A stretch of 5,044 nucleotides of DNA from Planctomycetales bacterium (GTDB taxonomy: Bacteria; Planctomycetota; Phycisphaerae; SM23-33), in the NCBI GenBank assembly GCA_030673005.1, contig DAOVFI010000205.1, positions 1 through 5,044 of the forward strand. Direction: 5' to 3'. The notes beneath the pieces are model-generated. The model was not told the DNA's origin. It saw only the letters and a program-made list of their open reading frames with translations, and made no database searches. The position numbers and the translations under genes are program-made. Position 1 is the stretch's first letter. Each line of letters begins with the position of its first letter. Below are positions 4,931 to 5,044 of the stretch, one piece after another.

Positions 4931-5044
4931 ATAACGGATAGCTACCTGCCTGTTCGGCAGACAGGTCCGTCGGCTTTGCCTTAAGGAGGCATTTTTCGAC
5001 CTCTCACGGCAACTTACCTACTCAAACGGGACGCACCGAATGGC
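4931..5044. other. Non-coding right edge with a small hairpin
   Basis: ACCTGCCTG (4944-4952) and CAGACAGGT (4958-4966) form a hairpin with one mismatch. It is a diverged relative of the palindrome at 4865-4884. The last 27 bases could be the final codons of a minus-strand gene ending in TAG at 5020-5018, but nine codons are too few to support a call. No promoter, RNA gene or complete coding frame is recognisable here. Confidence 0.45.

Noticed and set aside
4781..4984. 67-codon plus-strand open frame in the repeat region
   Set aside because: It is translated from the palindromic repeat itself and contains only repeat-encoded residues.
5018..5044. C-terminal end of a minus-strand gene entering from the right
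   Set aside because: Only nine codons precede a TAG, which cannot be told apart from chance.

Overview
This window reads as chromosomal DNA of a GC-rich, repeat-laden environmental bacterium. I suspect a planctomycete-like lineage. The grounds are the style of the interspersed repeats, the VIT/von Willebrand A surface protein, and an IS200-type transposase domain put to a regulatory use. No taxonomic marker gene is present, so this is inference only. Every credible gene lies on the minus strand, so the window reads biologically from right to left.

Right end (about 4530-5044): no gene. It holds a roughly 300-bp nested palindrome with perfect 40-bp outer arms (4630-4669 and 4891-4930), three inner hairpins, a perfect 20-bp palindrome, and a separate small hairpin beyond it.

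Next (3849-4490): a 213-residue fusion of a LexA-type winged helix-turn-helix to an IS200/REP-associated (Y1) transposase domain. Two catalytic signatures look lost: the HUH motif reads HVR, and the position of the nucleophilic tyrosine reads Met. The gene has a near-consensus sigma70 promoter (TTGACA-N17-TATACT). That promoter is overlaid by a perfect 21-bp dyad (TGTACAG-N7-CTGTACA), which is a candidate autoregulatory operator. Just downstream (3658-3789) is a double-hairpin REP-like element.

Then a compact three-gene unit. A 707-residue secreted VIT/VWA protein (1389-3512) ends in a Gly-rich, hydrophobic, basic tail resembling GlyGly-CTERM. It overlaps by 28 nt a rhombosortase-type rhomboid protease (649-1416), the enzyme family known to process such tails. 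After a 10-nt gap comes a lipoprotein with a degenerate staphylococcal-nuclease-like domain (638 to beyond the left edge). The likely job is export of the VIT/VWA protein and processing of its tail by the adjacent rhombosortase, a one-substrate, one-protease arrangement. The lipoprotein may be an accessory envelope component.

The most noteworthy points are the LexA-HTH/Y1-transposase fusion, its dyad-controlled promoter and neighbouring REP element, and a 96-bp (32-codon) double-hairpin repeat sitting in frame inside the rhombosortase gene. That repeat has the same architecture as the intergenic REP-like element.
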